Source: Flagellimonas sp. CMM7 (lineage in GTDB: Bacteria; Bacteroidota; Bacteroidia; Flavobacteriales; Flavobacteriaceae). From it: a stretch of 64,000 bases of DNA. Of the stretch, positions 45,094 to 54,864 are shown in pieces. Position 1 is the first letter of the stretch. Every line of letters starts with the position of its first letter. The notes below the pieces were generated by a model that was given only the letters and a program-made list of their open reading frames with translations, did not search any database and was not told the DNA's origin. The translations under genes were made by a program, and so were the position numbers. Where the stretch lies: positions 1,724,001 through 1,788,000 of the forward strand of contig NZ_CP090003.1 in the NCBI RefSeq assembly GCF_021390195.1, in the 5' to 3' direction.

Positions 45094-47940
45094 TTGATGA
45101 AAAAACTTCTGTTTTTTTGCTTGATTTTACCTCTTCAGGCAATCCTTGCCCAACAATCTTCAACTTCTGTTGAAAAAGTTATGGAAGCGTTGGAACAAAA
45201 AGCTAAAATGGCCGAAACTTCATTGGTCAAAAACATCCTTTTAAAAAATATTGGGCCTTCTGTAATGAGCGGTCGTGTGGTAGATTTGGATGTTAACCCA
45301 ACCAACCCCACCGAATTCTATGTGGCCTACGCATCTGGCGGATTATGGCATACCGCAACCAACGGAATTTCATTTACACCAGTTTTAGATAGTTCCGATA
45401 CCCAAAACATAGGAGATATTGCTGTGGATTGGACAACGGGGACCATTTGGGTTGGAACAGGAGAAAACAATTCTTCGCGTTCTTCGTACGCGGGAATTGG
45501 AATGTTAAAATCCACGGACAATGGAAAGACCTGGCAAAATATGGGCTTGCATGATTCCCATCATATTGGCAGAATTTTAATCAACCCAAATAATGTCAAC
45601 GAGGTTGTGGTAGGAGTAACTGGCCACTTGTACTCTTCCAACCAAGAAAGAGGTGTCTATAAAACTTCTGATGGTGGAAAAACCTGGAACAAAACTTTGT
45701 TTATAAATGACGCTACCGGTATTATTGATATGGCCTTTGCACCAAATAATTTCAACATACAATATGCGGCGGCCTGGCAAAAAGACCGTAAAGCTTGGAA
45801 CTTTGAAGGTAATGGCGCTGCATCTGGAATTTATAAAAGTGTAGATGGAGGTAGCAACTGGTCTTTGGTTACAACTCCAGAAAGTGGGTTCCCCACAGGA
45901 GAAGGAGTTGGTAGAATTGGACTTGCTGTTTTTGACGATAATACGGTTTATGCCGTGCATGACAGTCAGTTTAGAAGAGAGAAAAAAGCAACAGAGAAGA
46001 AAGATGAGCTTATCAAAGATGATTTTAAAACTATGGACAAGGAAGCTTTCCTGGCTTTGGATGTTAAAAAACTCAATGATTATTTGAAGACCAATGGCTT
46101 TCAAGAAAAGTACAGAGCAGAGAACGTAAAACAAATGGTGCGTAGTGGTGCAGTAAAACCAGTTGATCTTGCCAAGTATTTAGAAAATGCCAATTCCCTT
46201 TTATTTGACACCCCAGTTGTAGGTGCCGAAGTATACAGAAGTGATGACGCTGGAGCCACTTGGAAAAAGATGAATGAAAATTTTATAAATGATCTGTTCT
46301 ATAGTTATGGTTATTATTTTGCTCAAATAAGAGTTGACCCAAGCAACAAGAATCGTATTTATTTGGCAGGGGTTCCCTTGATTAAATCTGAGGATGGTGG
46401 AAATACATACACCTCCATTGGAAAGGAAAATGTGCATGCGGATCATCACGCTCTTTGGGTCAATCCAAAAATGCCAGGTCATCTTATAAACGGGAATGAT
46501 GGTGGCTTAAATATTTCGTATAATGATGGTCAACATTGGATGAAAAACAACTCACCTACCGTGGCTCAGTTCTATGCCATAAATGTGGATAATGAAAAAC
46601 CTTATAATGTATATGGCGGTCTACAGGATAATGGTGTTTGGAAAGGCGCACATAATAACAAACAGGATAGCCATTGGCACCAAACCGGAGAAAACCCATG
46701 GAAGATGATCATGGGCGGTGATGGTATGCAGGTACAGATTGATAATAGAAATGCCAATATCGTGTATACTGGTTTTCAATTTGGAAACTATTATCGTTTG
46801 GATTTGGAAAATAACAAACGAAAATACATTCAGCCCAAACATGAGTTGGGCGAATCTCCATATCGATTCAATTGGCAAACACCAATCTTATTGTCCCCGC
46901 ACAATCAAGACATTCTTTATTTGGGAGGAAACAAGTTACATCGTTCTTTAAACCAAGGTGATGATTGGGAGGCCATTTCTGAAGACTTAACACAAGGAGG
47001 TAAAAAAGGTAATGTTGCATACGGTACCATAGCAACTATTTCAGAATCCACATTCAAATTTGGTTTGATCTATACAGGTAGTGACGACGGTTTGGTTCAA
47101 GTTTCCAAAAACGGTGGTGGAAGTTGGGAAAATATCTCTTCCTCTTTCCCTAAAAATTTATGGGTGAGTGAAGTTGCTGCATCCAAACATAAAAAGGAAC
47201 GGGTATATGCTACCTTGAACGGATATCGTTGGGATGATTTTGCCCCGTATGTATTTGTAAGCGACAATTATGGGAAAAGCTGGAAAAACATTTCTGGTAA
47301 TATTCCAGCTTCTCCAGTAAATGCTTTAGTAGAGGATTCAGAAAACGAAGACCTTTTATTTGTAGGAACGGATAATGGTCTTTATGTAAGCTTCAATCGT
47401 GGAGATACATGGGAGTTGTTCCAAAACGGCATGCCAAATGTGGCAGTGCATGATCTGGTAATTCAGCCAGAAGCAAAGCATTTGCTTATTGGCACGCACG
47501 GACGCAGTATTTACAAAGCAGATATTGCGGCATTACAGCAAATAAACCACGAAGTACTCTCCAAAGATTTGGTGGTTTTTGGTGTTGAAGACATAAAACA
47601 TTCGAAAAGCTGGGGTAACTCATGGAGTTCTTGGATAACGCCAGATACCCCCGGATTGGATGTGAACTTTTATTGTGCGGCACCAGGTACATGCACTGCC
47701 AAAGTACTTACAGCTAACGGTACGGAAGTAAGTTCAACAGAGATGGATGTAAGCAAAGGTTTAAACGTCCTTTCCTATGATCTGGCATTTTCCAAGAAAG
47801 GAAAAAGTAATTTTCTAAAGAAGAACAAAATGAAGCTTACCGAGGCCAAAAATGGAAAGACCTACCTTCCAAAAGGAAGCTACGTGGTAGAAATCTCTGT
47901 AAATGGTAAGGTTGAAAAAATTGAATTTAAAATAGAGTAA
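45094..47940 (+). CDS. secreted BNR/VPS10-repeat protein
   Basis: A 948-residue exported protein (signal peptide ending LAQQ near residue 21) built of sialidase-like BNR/VPS10 propeller repeats: STDNGKTWQNMG, TSDGGKTWNKTL, SVDGGSNWSLV, SDDAGATWKKM, SDNYGKSWKNISG, SFNRGDTWELF. A helical, Lys-rich insertion at about 300-365 interrupts the propeller. Annotations such as glycosyl hydrolase are applied to relatives, but no catalytic residues can be recognised. There is no clear type IX sorting domain. The DUF2721 gene starts in the next base after its stop. Confidence 0.85.
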   Translation: MMKKLLFFCLILPLQAILAQQSSTSVEKVMEALEQKAKMAETSLVKNILLKNIGPSVMSGRVVDLDVNPTNPTEFYVAYASGGLWHTATNGISFTPVLDSSDTQNIGDIAVDWTTGTIWVGTGENNSSRSSYAGIGMLKSTDNGKTWQNMGLHDSHHIGRILINPNNVNEVVVGVTGHLYSSNQERGVYKTSDGGKTWNKTLFINDATGIIDMAFAPNNFNIQYAAAWQKDRKAWNFEGNGAASGIYKSVDGGSNWSLVTTPESGFPTGEGVGRIGLAVFDDNTVYAVHDSQFRREKKATEKKDELIKDDFKTMDKEAFLALDVKKLNDYLKTNGFQEKYRAENVKQMVRSGAVKPVDLAKYLENANSLLFDTPVVGAEVYRSDDAGATWKKMNENFINDLFYSYGYYFAQIRVDPSNKNRIYLAGVPLIKSEDGGNTYTSIGKENVHADHHALWVNPKMPGHLINGNDGGLNISYNDGQHWMKNNSPTVAQFYAINVDNEKPYNVYGGLQDNGVWKGAHNNKQDSHWHQTGENPWKMIMGGDGMQVQIDNRNANIVYTGFQFGNYYRLDLENNKRKYIQPKHELGESPYRFNWQTPILLSPHNQDILYLGGNKLHRSLNQGDDWEAISEDLTQGGKKGNVAYGTIATISESTFKFGLIYTGSDDGLVQVSKNGGGSWENISSSFPKNLWVSEVAASKHKKERVYATLNGYRWDDFAPYVFVSDNYGKSWKNISGNIPASPVNALVEDSENEDLLFVGTDNGLYVSFNRGDTWELFQNGMPNVAVHDLVIQPEAKHLLIGTHGRSIYKADIAALQQINHEVLSKDLVVFGVEDIKHSKSWGNSWSSWITPDTPGLDVNFYCAAPGTCTAKVLTANGTEVSSTEMDVSKGLNVLSYDLAFSKKGKSNFLKKNKMKLTEAKNGKTYLPKGSYVVEISVNGKVEKIEFKIE

Positions 47941-48330
47941 ATGCAATTGTCACTCAGCATTCCAGCGCTTTTGTTTCCGGCCATTTCATTGACCATGTTG
48001 GCTTACAACGCGCGCTATTTGGCCATTGCCGCACTAATTCGGCAATTACACAAACAATATGCAGACGATGCGACCCAGCCGGTGAAAAAACAAATAGAGC
48101 AATTGCGCAAAAGACTGAGCATTATTAAAAACATGCAAGCCACTGCCATAATTAGTTTTCTGCTGGCTGTAATTACAATGTTTCTCATATATGTGGAGCA
48201 GAATATCTGGGCCAATATCATCTTTGGCGCCAGTCTTATCGAATTGATCATCTCTTTACTTTTATCACTTATAGAAGTACAATTGTCCACCAAGGCATTG
48301 GGCATTCAGTTAAAGAATATGGAGAATTAA
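47941..48330 (+). CDS. DUF2721 membrane protein
   Basis: A 129-residue inner-membrane protein with three hydrophobic segments (about 6-27, 62-83, 90-112) separated by a basic cytoplasmic loop. It matches DUF2721 (FPAISLTMLAYNARYLAIAALIR is typical). Function unknown. Its ATG follows the BNR protein stop with zero spacing, so translation is probably coupled. Confidence 0.82.
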   Translation: MQLSLSIPALLFPAISLTMLAYNARYLAIAALIRQLHKQYADDATQPVKKQIEQLRKRLSIIKNMQATAIISFLLAVITMFLIYVEQNIWANIIFGASLIELIISLLLSLIEVQLSTKALGIQLKNMEN

Positions 48331-48436
48331 TATTAAAAAATAAGTATTATAGTACAAAAACTCAGGAACTTTACTGTAGTTCGAAAGCTTTTCCTTGCAA
48401 GAAAAAATCAAGATTATTAATATCTTTACCGTTGCT

Positions 48437-48862
48437 ATGAAGCGTGTGACGGATTTAGACTTTTTTAAAAACATAAGGGAGATAAGGGAATTTGAATTTG
48501 GAATTTTCTATTACTTCGAAGGATTGGTCATTTCTGAAATGAAAGAAGGGGTCACTATGAATTGGAATATGGCCCAAAAAGCTGTTGCTGCCGCCCATGA
48601 AATTTTTGGAGAGGACAAACCCCTTGCTTACATCTCTAATCGTATTAACAAGTATTACGTAGTGCCTTCGGATTGGGCAAAGTTCTATAAGCATCGACAT
48701 CAACTTAGTTTTTATTCTGTTGTGGGGGACACAAAAGGTAGTTTTGCAAGCCTTGTGCTTGAGCGTATGTTCTTTCAAAATTCCATTAAGCAGTTTTCAG
48801 ATTTGGAAGAAGCCGTTGAGTGGAGCCTTGCAAAAATTGAGAAGCAAAAGCAATTGGTTTAG
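48437..48862 (+). CDS. STAS/SEC14-like small protein
   Basis: The frame is open from 48395 but the ATG at 48437 is preferred because a TATCTTTA element at 48421-48428 with TTG 23 bases upstream looks like its promoter. The 141-residue product has the alternating strand-helix pattern of small STAS/SpoIIAA-like proteins, with a closing FSDLEEAVEWSLAKIE that is typical of that group. No phosphorylatable serine motif can be singled out. The assignment is moderate. Confidence 0.6.
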   Translation: MKRVTDLDFFKNIREIREFEFGIFYYFEGLVISEMKEGVTMNWNMAQKAVAAAHEIFGEDKPLAYISNRINKYYVVPSDWAKFYKHRHQLSFYSVVGDTKGSFASLVLERMFFQNSIKQFSDLEEAVEWSLAKIEKQKQLV

Positions 48863-48868
48863 CGGATT

Positions 48869-49822
48869 TTATTTCCCTATATGAAATAGGGCATCTCCTT
48901 GATTTACTACAGCCTGATTATTTATACAAAACACAAATCCATCAAAAGGGGCTTTTATTTTTTTGCTTTTTTTGGCATAGGTATCTGTAATAGCTCCCAA
49001 TATTTGTCCTTTTAAAATAGGACTGCCGTTTTTTACCTTAGGAATAAACATTCCTGCTCTAGATGCACGGATCCATCTAGTTGAATCAAACTGAATTGAA
49101 GCTTTCTTTGGTGCTTTTCCTGAAAGCATTTCCAACCCGATCAAAATATTTTTTACACCTCGAATTCCAATTTCTATGGATTGTTCATCAAAACGCATAC
49201 TCTCCCCTGCTTCATAAACAATAATTGGTTTCCCCATCTTAAAAGCAGCTTTTCTAAAAGAACCTCCTATCAATCTAGAAGAAAAATGAAAAGGAGCATT
49301 AAACAATAACGCCAAGTCTTTGCTCTGCTGATCTTCCAATGTATACCTAATTTGAGGGAAATTATGACGTAGTCCTCCTCCAGTATGCAAATCAATACCG
49401 AAGTCTATTTGGGGTAGAATTTCATTGGTATAGTGATACGCAATCCTACTTGCCAGTGATCCTGTCCTACTTCCTGGAAAGCTTCTATTTACATCTTTGC
49501 CATCTGGCACATCTCTGGAAAAATGGATAAATCCAAATACATTTAAGATGGGAACAACGATAACTGCTCCTTTTTTTATTTTAAACTGATTGTCCTGAAG
49601 TAACCTGCGCAGTGTTTCCACTCCGTTTATTTCATCGCCATGGAGTCCTGCCTGTACCAAAATTGTAGGGCCAGCTTTTTTCCCATTGAACACATGTACA
49701 GGAATATCAATTAAGGTGCCCGTTGGTAGGCGAGCAATATTAATCTGAACCAATTTGTTTTGGCCTGGCAAAATTGCATCACCATTTATAACTATCGTTT
49801 TATTTTCTACTTCTGTGGGCAT
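48869..49822 (-). CDS. succinylglutamate desuccinylase/aspartoacylase-family zinc hydrolase
   Basis: A 317-residue M14-like metallohydrolase: QAGLHGDEINGVETLRR supplies His and Glu zinc ligands and FGIDLHTGGG the third His. The C-terminal 80 residues resemble a biotinyl-lipoyl-like domain (GQILGAITDTYAKKSKKIKAPFDGFVF). I chose ATG 49822 over the upstream TTG. It overlaps the end of the rimK gene by 23 bases, so the two act in one unit, which suggests processing of glutamyl tails or another amide. Confidence 0.88.
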   Translation of the reverse strand: MPTEVENKTIVINGDAILPGQNKLVQINIARLPTGTLIDIPVHVFNGKKAGPTILVQAGLHGDEINGVETLRRLLQDNQFKIKKGAVIVVPILNVFGFIHFSRDVPDGKDVNRSFPGSRTGSLASRIAYHYTNEILPQIDFGIDLHTGGGLRHNFPQIRYTLEDQQSKDLALLFNAPFHFSSRLIGGSFRKAAFKMGKPIIVYEAGESMRFDEQSIEIGIRGVKNILIGLEMLSGKAPKKASIQFDSTRWIRASRAGMFIPKVKNGSPILKGQILGAITDTYAKKSKKIKAPFDGFVFCINNQAVVNQGDALFHIGK

Positions 49823-50689
49823 TTTTTTCAACAAATTGAATTATATGTTTAGCTACATTAATTCCAGTAGCAGCCTCAACCCCCTTTAGACCGGGAGAAG
49901 CATTTACTTCAATTAAAACTGGTCCTCTTTTGGAACGCATTAAGTCTACACCTGCTACACCTAAACCCAAATACTTAGTGGCATTTAAAGCAATAAACTG
50001 TTCTTTTGCCGTTGGCTTTATGGCCACTGTATCTGCTCCGCGATGTACGTTGGATCTAAAATCATCCAAATCGCTTGTGCGCTTCATGCTGGCAACCACT
50101 TTGTTTCCAACGACGATTATTCGAATATCCTCCCCATTGGCTTCTTCTATGTATTGCTGAAGCAAAATACTGGTGTCCATTTTATAAAAGGTATCTATTA
50201 TGGATTTTGCCGATTTCTTGCTTTCGGCCAAAATCACCCCTAAGCCTTGGGTACCTTCCTGTAGCTTGATAATAACAGGAGCCCCCCCAACAGTTTTATT
50301 TGTTCTTCAATATTATCAGGGTTTATGGAAAACACTGTATCTGGAATGGGAATCCCCTTTCTTGCCATAATCTGAAGTGTGCGTACTTTGTTCCTTGCCC
50401 GAGTTATCCCCAAAGAACGGGCCGTACTAAAAACATTGTTCATTTCAAACTGCTTCACTATAGCAGCTCCATGTCTGGTTACCTTAGCTCCTATTCTAGG
50501 AATAATGGCATCAAACTCATTCGTTACATTTTCATCTCCCAAATAAATCTGAGGTTTTCCATCGCCTAACTTAACAGAGCATTTTGTATGGTCAATTAAT
50601 TCTACATAATGACCGGCCGCTTGGGCTTCTTCTGCTATTCTGCTTGTTGAATGTACATTAAGACTTACGGATAAGATGGCAATGTCCAC
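49800..50689 (-). pseudogene. rimK: RimK-type glutamate ligase, frameshifted
   Basis: RimK is an ATP-grasp ligase that adds glutamates to the C-terminus of ribosomal protein S6. The first part (from 50689) matches the N-terminal domain (EFDAIIPRIGAKVTRHGAA, RARNKVRTLQIMARKGI) and breaks after IKLLGG. The second part resumes in another frame with VILAESKKSAKSIID, IRIIVVGNKVVASMKR and LIEVNASPGLKGVE. One more G in the G7 run (C7 at 50282-50288 on the plus strand) restores GGAPVIIKLQEGTQGLGVIL and a full ~296-residue enzyme. Sequencing error is the leading explanation. Confidence 0.88.
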
Positions 50690-50802
50690 AGGATTGGTTT
50701 AGCAATTTTTAAACTAGCCTTCAATATCGGTAAAAATTGTAATATGCCTTACAGGTAATTACTTTAAAATCAGCAAAAAGAACTTATTCAAACTCGCAAG
50801 TA

Positions 50803-52344
50803 CTATGTTGCAACTGTTTCTGGAAGTTGAATTAACACCAAAGTTCCTGTGGGCTTCTTTGTGCTAGTACTAATCAAATCTTGAATGGTGTATTGATATG
50901 TCTTTCCAAATTTTTTAGAAAATAAATCTAGCCTGTCCCTTACCAAAGTAAGCCCTAGAGATTCTTTTTTAAATGGGTTCTCTGCATTTCGTTCTCGGGT
51001 CACCTTTCTGCCAACACCATTATCCTCTATTTTGATTTTTACGGTTTCATGAGCTTTATCCCTTTCAATCTTAAGGCTCAATAGTTTCTTTCCCTGTTTG
51101 GTGGAAAGGCCATGCCAAATAGCATTTTCCACAAATGGTTGTAGAAAAAGGGCTGGAACCAAAACCTTTTCTGTGGCTATGGATTCGTCTATGACTATTG
51201 TAAATTCAATATCATTTTTAAATCGGTCACTTTCAATCTCAACATACATCTTGAGAATATCCAACTCTTCTGCCAGTGAAATCTGTTCCTTTCTAGAGCT
51301 TTCCAGAATACTTCTGATCAATTTTGAAAACTTGGTCAAGTAAAAAATAGCCTTGTCCCGATTGTTTTCAATAAAATATGACTTGATTGAATTGAGTGCA
51401 TTGAAAATAAAATGAGGGCTCATTTGACTTCGTATGGCATCCAACCTAAGCTGAGAGAACTTGTTTTCAAATTTCATGGTCAACTTTTCTGTTCGTTCCC
51501 GTTGCGCTTCTGCGGTAATATCTTCCATCTCAAAACGGGTCTGGGTCAATTCATCAGAAAGCGTCCTATTGATACTTTCTTTTATTGCGTGGTTTTCCTC
51601 CAGTTGTTTTATATATTTTTCCTGTACTACCGCCTTTTCTTTGTAAACAACTTTTTGTTCCAACCCAATGGCCAACGCAAAAAGCAGACTCTCTATTAAA
51701 ATGCCAATGTAGAAAACATACAAGGTCTGGTTATTTGCGCTTAGGTTTTGAAAGGAATAAAAGAAAATGATAAAATACGTAATTGCCAAAACAAGCATGC
51801 CCGTCAAGATGTACCATTTAATGGCAACTTTTTGTTTAAAAACCATATAAAGCACCCAAAAAAACACCAAATAACCGACAGGTATAAAAACAAATGCATG
51901 AAAATAATCTATCAAAAATGAGCCTCTATCTATTGCAAAGACAATCCATAAGCTCAAGTAGATTATGGATAAAGTCAAAAAGTAATAGTTGATGATTTTT
52001 ACAGCTTTCGGGTATCCCTTTTTAATTTGCATAATCTCCAAAATGAAGTAGGTAAAAAGCATGGTCCCAAAAAGCTGAGATGGGTAGTGAGACCAAACAA
52101 CAAAGTTTTTGCCTGTAGCAGAATCAAAATAACTTGAAAAAAAAACGCCATCAATATATTTAAGAAGACCCACTCCATTAATTAGTGCGTACAAACTGTA
52201 GAGCAGGTAAAACCGTTTTTTATGTTGAAAAAACTGAATTAGGAAAAAAACAAAAAGATAGAACAGCACTGTAACCACCAAAAAGCCGAAGCCATTTTGA
52301 TTACTATTCTCCAAAAGGTTAAGAAAGCCTGTTGTCTCCTTCAT
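50803..52344 (-). CDS. LytS-type sensor histidine kinase
   Basis: A 513-residue kinase with about seven membrane segments in residues 20-230, a coiled coil (about 235-300) and a His_kinase domain with the phosphorylated His311 in SQMSPHFIFNALNSIKSYF. The ATP-binding region shows LFLQPFVENAIWHGL and IEDNGVGRKV. It pairs with the LytTR regulator encoded five bases upstream. The sensor region resembles the 7TM group of Bacteroidetes and the signal is unknown. Confidence 0.92.
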   Translation of the reverse strand: MKETTGFLNLLENSNQNGFGFLVVTVLFYLFVFFLIQFFQHKKRFYLLYSLYALINGVGLLKYIDGVFFSSYFDSATGKNFVVWSHYPSQLFGTMLFTYFILEIMQIKKGYPKAVKIINYYFLTLSIIYLSLWIVFAIDRGSFLIDYFHAFVFIPVGYLVFFWVLYMVFKQKVAIKWYILTGMLVLAITYFIIFFYSFQNLSANNQTLYVFYIGILIESLLFALAIGLEQKVVYKEKAVVQEKYIKQLEENHAIKESINRTLSDELTQTRFEMEDITAEAQRERTEKLTMKFENKFSQLRLDAIRSQMSPHFIFNALNSIKSYFIENNRDKAIFYLTKFSKLIRSILESSRKEQISLAEELDILKMYVEIESDRFKNDIEFTIVIDESIATEKVLVPALFLQPFVENAIWHGLSTKQGKKLLSLKIERDKAHETVKIKIEDNGVGRKVTRERNAENPFKKESLGLTLVRDRLDLFSKKFGKTYQYTIQDLISTSTKKPTGTLVLIQLPETVAT

Positions 52345-52349
52345 GTTTA

Positions 52350-53090
52350 TTAGAGCGACATTTTATTCAGAAAGGCTTCTTTCTTAAGACGGGATACTGG
52401 TATTTTTTTCTTGTTTGAGAGCACTACATAATTTTCTGTCCTAAGGAATTCTGTGACTTTCAATGTATGTATTATATATGAGTTATGTACCCTGAAAAAG
52501 GTTGAATTTGTCAGCATATCTTCCAACTCCTTGAGTTTTTTAGAAACATAAAGACTTTCTGATGATTCAAGATGTATTTTTGAATAATTGCCGTCAGACT
52601 CACAGTATATAATATCATTTGCGCGTATAAATAAAATTTTACCATTAACAGGAATCTGCAACATTTGGGGAGCACTTGCCTTGGAAAGTGCATCAATTGT
52701 TTCCTGAAAATGAACTTGAAAGTTATCGGCCTCATTTGTCTTCTTCAATTTTTCAACTACCGCTTTGATCTCATCACCATCAATAGGTTTTAGCAAATAA
52801 TCCAACGCGCTTTCCTTTATGGCCTGAATAGCATATTGATTGTATGCTGTGGTAATAACAACTGCAAAATTGCGATAATCCAATTTCTGGAGTAAGGCAA
52901 ACCCATTCATCTCTGGCATTTCAATATCCAAAAAAACACAATCAGGTTTCAGGTAATTAATTCCTGAAAGGGCTTCTTTGGCAGAAGTAAATGTTTCTAC
53001 AACGGTTAAGGTATCTGAAAATTTACGCAACTCCCAAGTAAGGCTATTAATAGCAGCAATTTCATCATCCACTACGATTGCTCTCATCAT
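52350..53090 (-). CDS. LytTR-family response regulator
   Basis: A 246-residue regulator with a receiver domain (DDE at 8-10, phospho-acceptor Asp55 in VFLDIEMPEMNG, Lys in LLKPIDGDE) and a C-terminal LytTR DNA-binding domain (IIYCESDGNYSKIHLESSE, FFRVHNSYIIHTLKV). An ATG at the next codon (53087) is an equally good start. LytTR proteins bind paired direct repeats about 21 bp apart; repeats of this spacing occur at several promoters in the window, but a link is inference. Confidence 0.94.
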   Translation of the reverse strand: MMRAIVVDDEIAAINSLTWELRKFSDTLTVVETFTSAKEALSGINYLKPDCVFLDIEMPEMNGFALLQKLDYRNFAVVITTAYNQYAIQAIKESALDYLLKPIDGDEIKAVVEKLKKTNEADNFQVHFQETIDALSKASAPQMLQIPVNGKILFIRANDIIYCESDGNYSKIHLESSESLYVSKKLKELEDMLTNSTFFRVHNSYIIHTLKVTEFLRTENYVVLSNKKKIPVSRLKKEAFLNKMSL

Positions 53091-53340
53091 ATCATAGATT
53101 TTGATTCAAAATACATGCTGTCACACTCATTTGATTTGGTATTGTTATCAATGACCAAAATTGATGTACAAATGGTTGCTTATGCGTATAAGCTGCAGAA
53201 TGGGGTTTTAAATCGTTATATGCTCCGGTTATACAATAAAAGTACGCACAAATAAATTGGTTGACACATACTATCATACTCATCTAAGTTTCTGTTTCCA
53301 AACCATTTTAAATTCGATGACTTAACAATAAATGTTTATT

Positions 53341-53982
53341 ATGAAAACAAGAAAAATCAGAATTCTAATCCATGTGGCAGTACTTGGATTGTTAATAGCA
53401 TCATGCTCGGCAGAAGACGGAGCAACAGGTCCCATTGGACCGGCAGGTCCACAAGGTGAACAAGGAACAGCAGGAGCGGATGGTGCTGACGGCGCTGATG
53501 GCGCTGATGGCGCTGACGGAGAGCAAGGTGACCAAGGAGACACAGGCACTGCCAATGTAATCTATTCCGATTGGATTGATTCTGAGTTTGATGCCAATAT
53601 AACCGACCCGGCGGCTGGTATTGACCTTGATGCTCCTGGCCTCACCCAAGAAATCATTGACCAAGGAACGGTTTTGGTTTATGGAAGAAATATAGTGCTT
53701 CCCTCAAATGAAATTTTTCCTTTGCCACAGATTATAAGTAATGATAATCATGGCTTTAGGGTCAATAGTCCTGAAAATATCCGACTTACCATTTCATCCT
53801 TGAATGGAGCTGCAGTAGGATCTCGGGTTATTGAAGATTATCGCTATATCCTTATTCCCGGTGGGCAACCAGCTGGCGGCACCACAATTGTTATTGGAAG
53901 CAAAGCCTCAAAACAGGAGATACCCGATTATTCTAAAATGTCTTACCAAGAAATCATGGAATTTTTTGGCATTGAAGAGTAA
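53341..53982 (+). CDS. collagen-like repeat lipoprotein
   Basis: A 213-residue lipoprotein (lipobox LIASC, Cys22) with a run of 15 Gly-X-Y triplets at about 27-71, including five consecutive GAD units. A conserved C-terminal domain follows (VIYSDWIDSEFDANIT, APGLTQEIIDQGTVLVYG, YRYILIPGG). The architecture fits a family of Bacteroidetes surface lipoproteins with a collagen-like stalk and globular head. The frame opens at 53332 but ATG 53341 begins the signal peptide. The triplet run is encoded by in-frame 9-bp repeats. Confidence 0.82.
   Translation: MKTRKIRILIHVAVLGLLIASCSAEDGATGPIGPAGPQGEQGTAGADGADGADGADGADGEQGDQGDTGTANVIYSDWIDSEFDANITDPAAGIDLDAPGLTQEIIDQGTVLVYGRNIVLPSNEIFPLPQIISNDNHGFRVNSPENIRLTISSLNGAAVGSRVIEDYRYILIPGGQPAGGTTIVIGSKASKQEIPDYSKMSYQEIMEFFGIEE
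53473..53517 (+). repeat. five tandem 9-bp units in the collagen-like gene
   Basis: GGAGCGGAT, GGTGCTGAC, GGCGCTGAT, GGCGCTGAT, GGCGCTGAC encode Gly-Ala-Asp five times. The tract is GC-rich in an AT-rich genome and the 9-bp unit preserves the frame, so slippage would change stalk length without inactivation. Confidence 0.85.
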
Positions 53983-54015
53983 ATTGCTTGTTTTCCCCCT
54001 CTGTAACTTTAAACA

Positions 54016-54039
54016 AAAGGCCCACTTTTTGGGCTTTTT
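54016..54039 (+). terminator. terminator of the collagen-like gene
   Basis: AAAGGCCCA and TGGGCTTTTT pair over about nine positions, including one G-T, and the stem runs into a T tract. It lies 34 bases after the stop and separates the gene from the sdh operon. Confidence 0.75.
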
Positions 54040-54143
54040 GTTTATGTATATACCTTATTTTGCCAATAAATGTGTCTGCTCATTCCACAAAATCCATTTA
54101 TCCTTATATTCATTCTAAATAGAACCTTTTAAAATATTCAAAG

Positions 54144-54175
54144 CTTGTTAAAAACTTACTTGTGCCGTAAATTTG
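54144..54175 (+). promoter_or_regulatory. promoter of sdhCAB
   Basis: CTTG at 54144-54147 and TAAATTTG at 54168-54175 are spaced by 20 bases, a good match to the Bacteroidetes TTTG-N19-21-TAnnTTTG pattern. The sdhC ATG is 18 bases after the -7 box. Confidence 0.65.
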
Positions 54176-54193
54176 TAAGTAAAACCAGCACTA

Positions 54194-54862
54194 ATGAGTG
54201 GATTGATAAAATCTTCGATTGCCCGTAAAGTAGTGATGGCACTTTCGGGCCTTTTTCTAGTATTTTTTCTTACACAACACTTTGTCATCAACATTACCTC
54301 GGTCATAGACCCAGAAATCTTTAACTCTTGGTCCCACTTTATGGGGTATAACCCACTAGTACAATTTGTTCTGCAACCGATTTTAATTGCCGGTGTAATT
54401 ATTCATTTTGTTATGGGTTTTGTTCTAGAAATTCAGAACAAAAAAGCAAGAGGCATCAACTATGTAAAGTACAAAGGAAGCGCTAATGCTCCTTGGGTAT
54501 CTAGAAACATGATTTATTCCGGACTGGTCGTATTGGCTTTCTTATTCCTTCACTTTTATGACTTCTGGGTACATGAAATGACATATAAATATGTGGAATT
54601 CTTACCTCAGGACCCTTCTCGTTATCATGCCGAAACTGTAGAAAAGTTTGCGCCTTTTTGGAGAACCATTATTTACATAGTATCATTTTTTTTATTGACG
54701 TTACACCTATGGCACGGCTTTTCATCTTCTTTTCAGACCATGGGGGTCAATAATAAATACACTCCAGCGATAAAGGCATTCGCTAAAATATTTTCAGTGG
54801 TAATTCCTTTGGGCTTTGCATTCATTGCCCTTTATCACCACCTTAACCCAATAACACATTAA
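54194..54862 (+). CDS. sdhC: succinate dehydrogenase cytochrome b subunit
   Basis: A 222-residue membrane subunit with five hydrophobic segments, the single-chain type B form found in Bacteroidetes. Histidines that can serve as axial ligands for two hemes stand in [27 protein letters not shown] and LHLWHGF. This type usually works with menaquinone. It anchors the SdhAB enzyme in the inner membrane. It is the first gene of the operon and precedes sdhA by two bases. Confidence 0.93.
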   Translation: MSGLIKSSIARKVVMALSGLFLVFFLTQHFVINITSVIDPEIFNSWSHFMGYNPLVQFVLQPILIAGVIIHFVMGFVLEIQNKKARGINYVKYKGSANAPWVSRNMIYSGLVVLAFLFLHFYDFWVHEMTYKYVEFLPQDPSRYHAETVEKFAPFWRTIIYIVSFFLLTLHLWHGFSSSFQTMGVNNKYTPAIKAFAKIFSVVIPLGFAFIALYHHLNPITH

Positions 54863-54864
54863 TT

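Noticed and set aside
53261..53280. TTGACA as a sigma-70 type -35 box before the collagen-like gene
   Set aside because: Bacteroidetes use a different consensus, and no correctly spaced second element follows.
53322..53555. An open frame antisense to the collagen-like gene, with Ser-Pro-Ala repeats
   Set aside because: It is the mirror image of the GAD repeat tract; repeat regions create long antisense frames by composition, and there is no promoter or family match.
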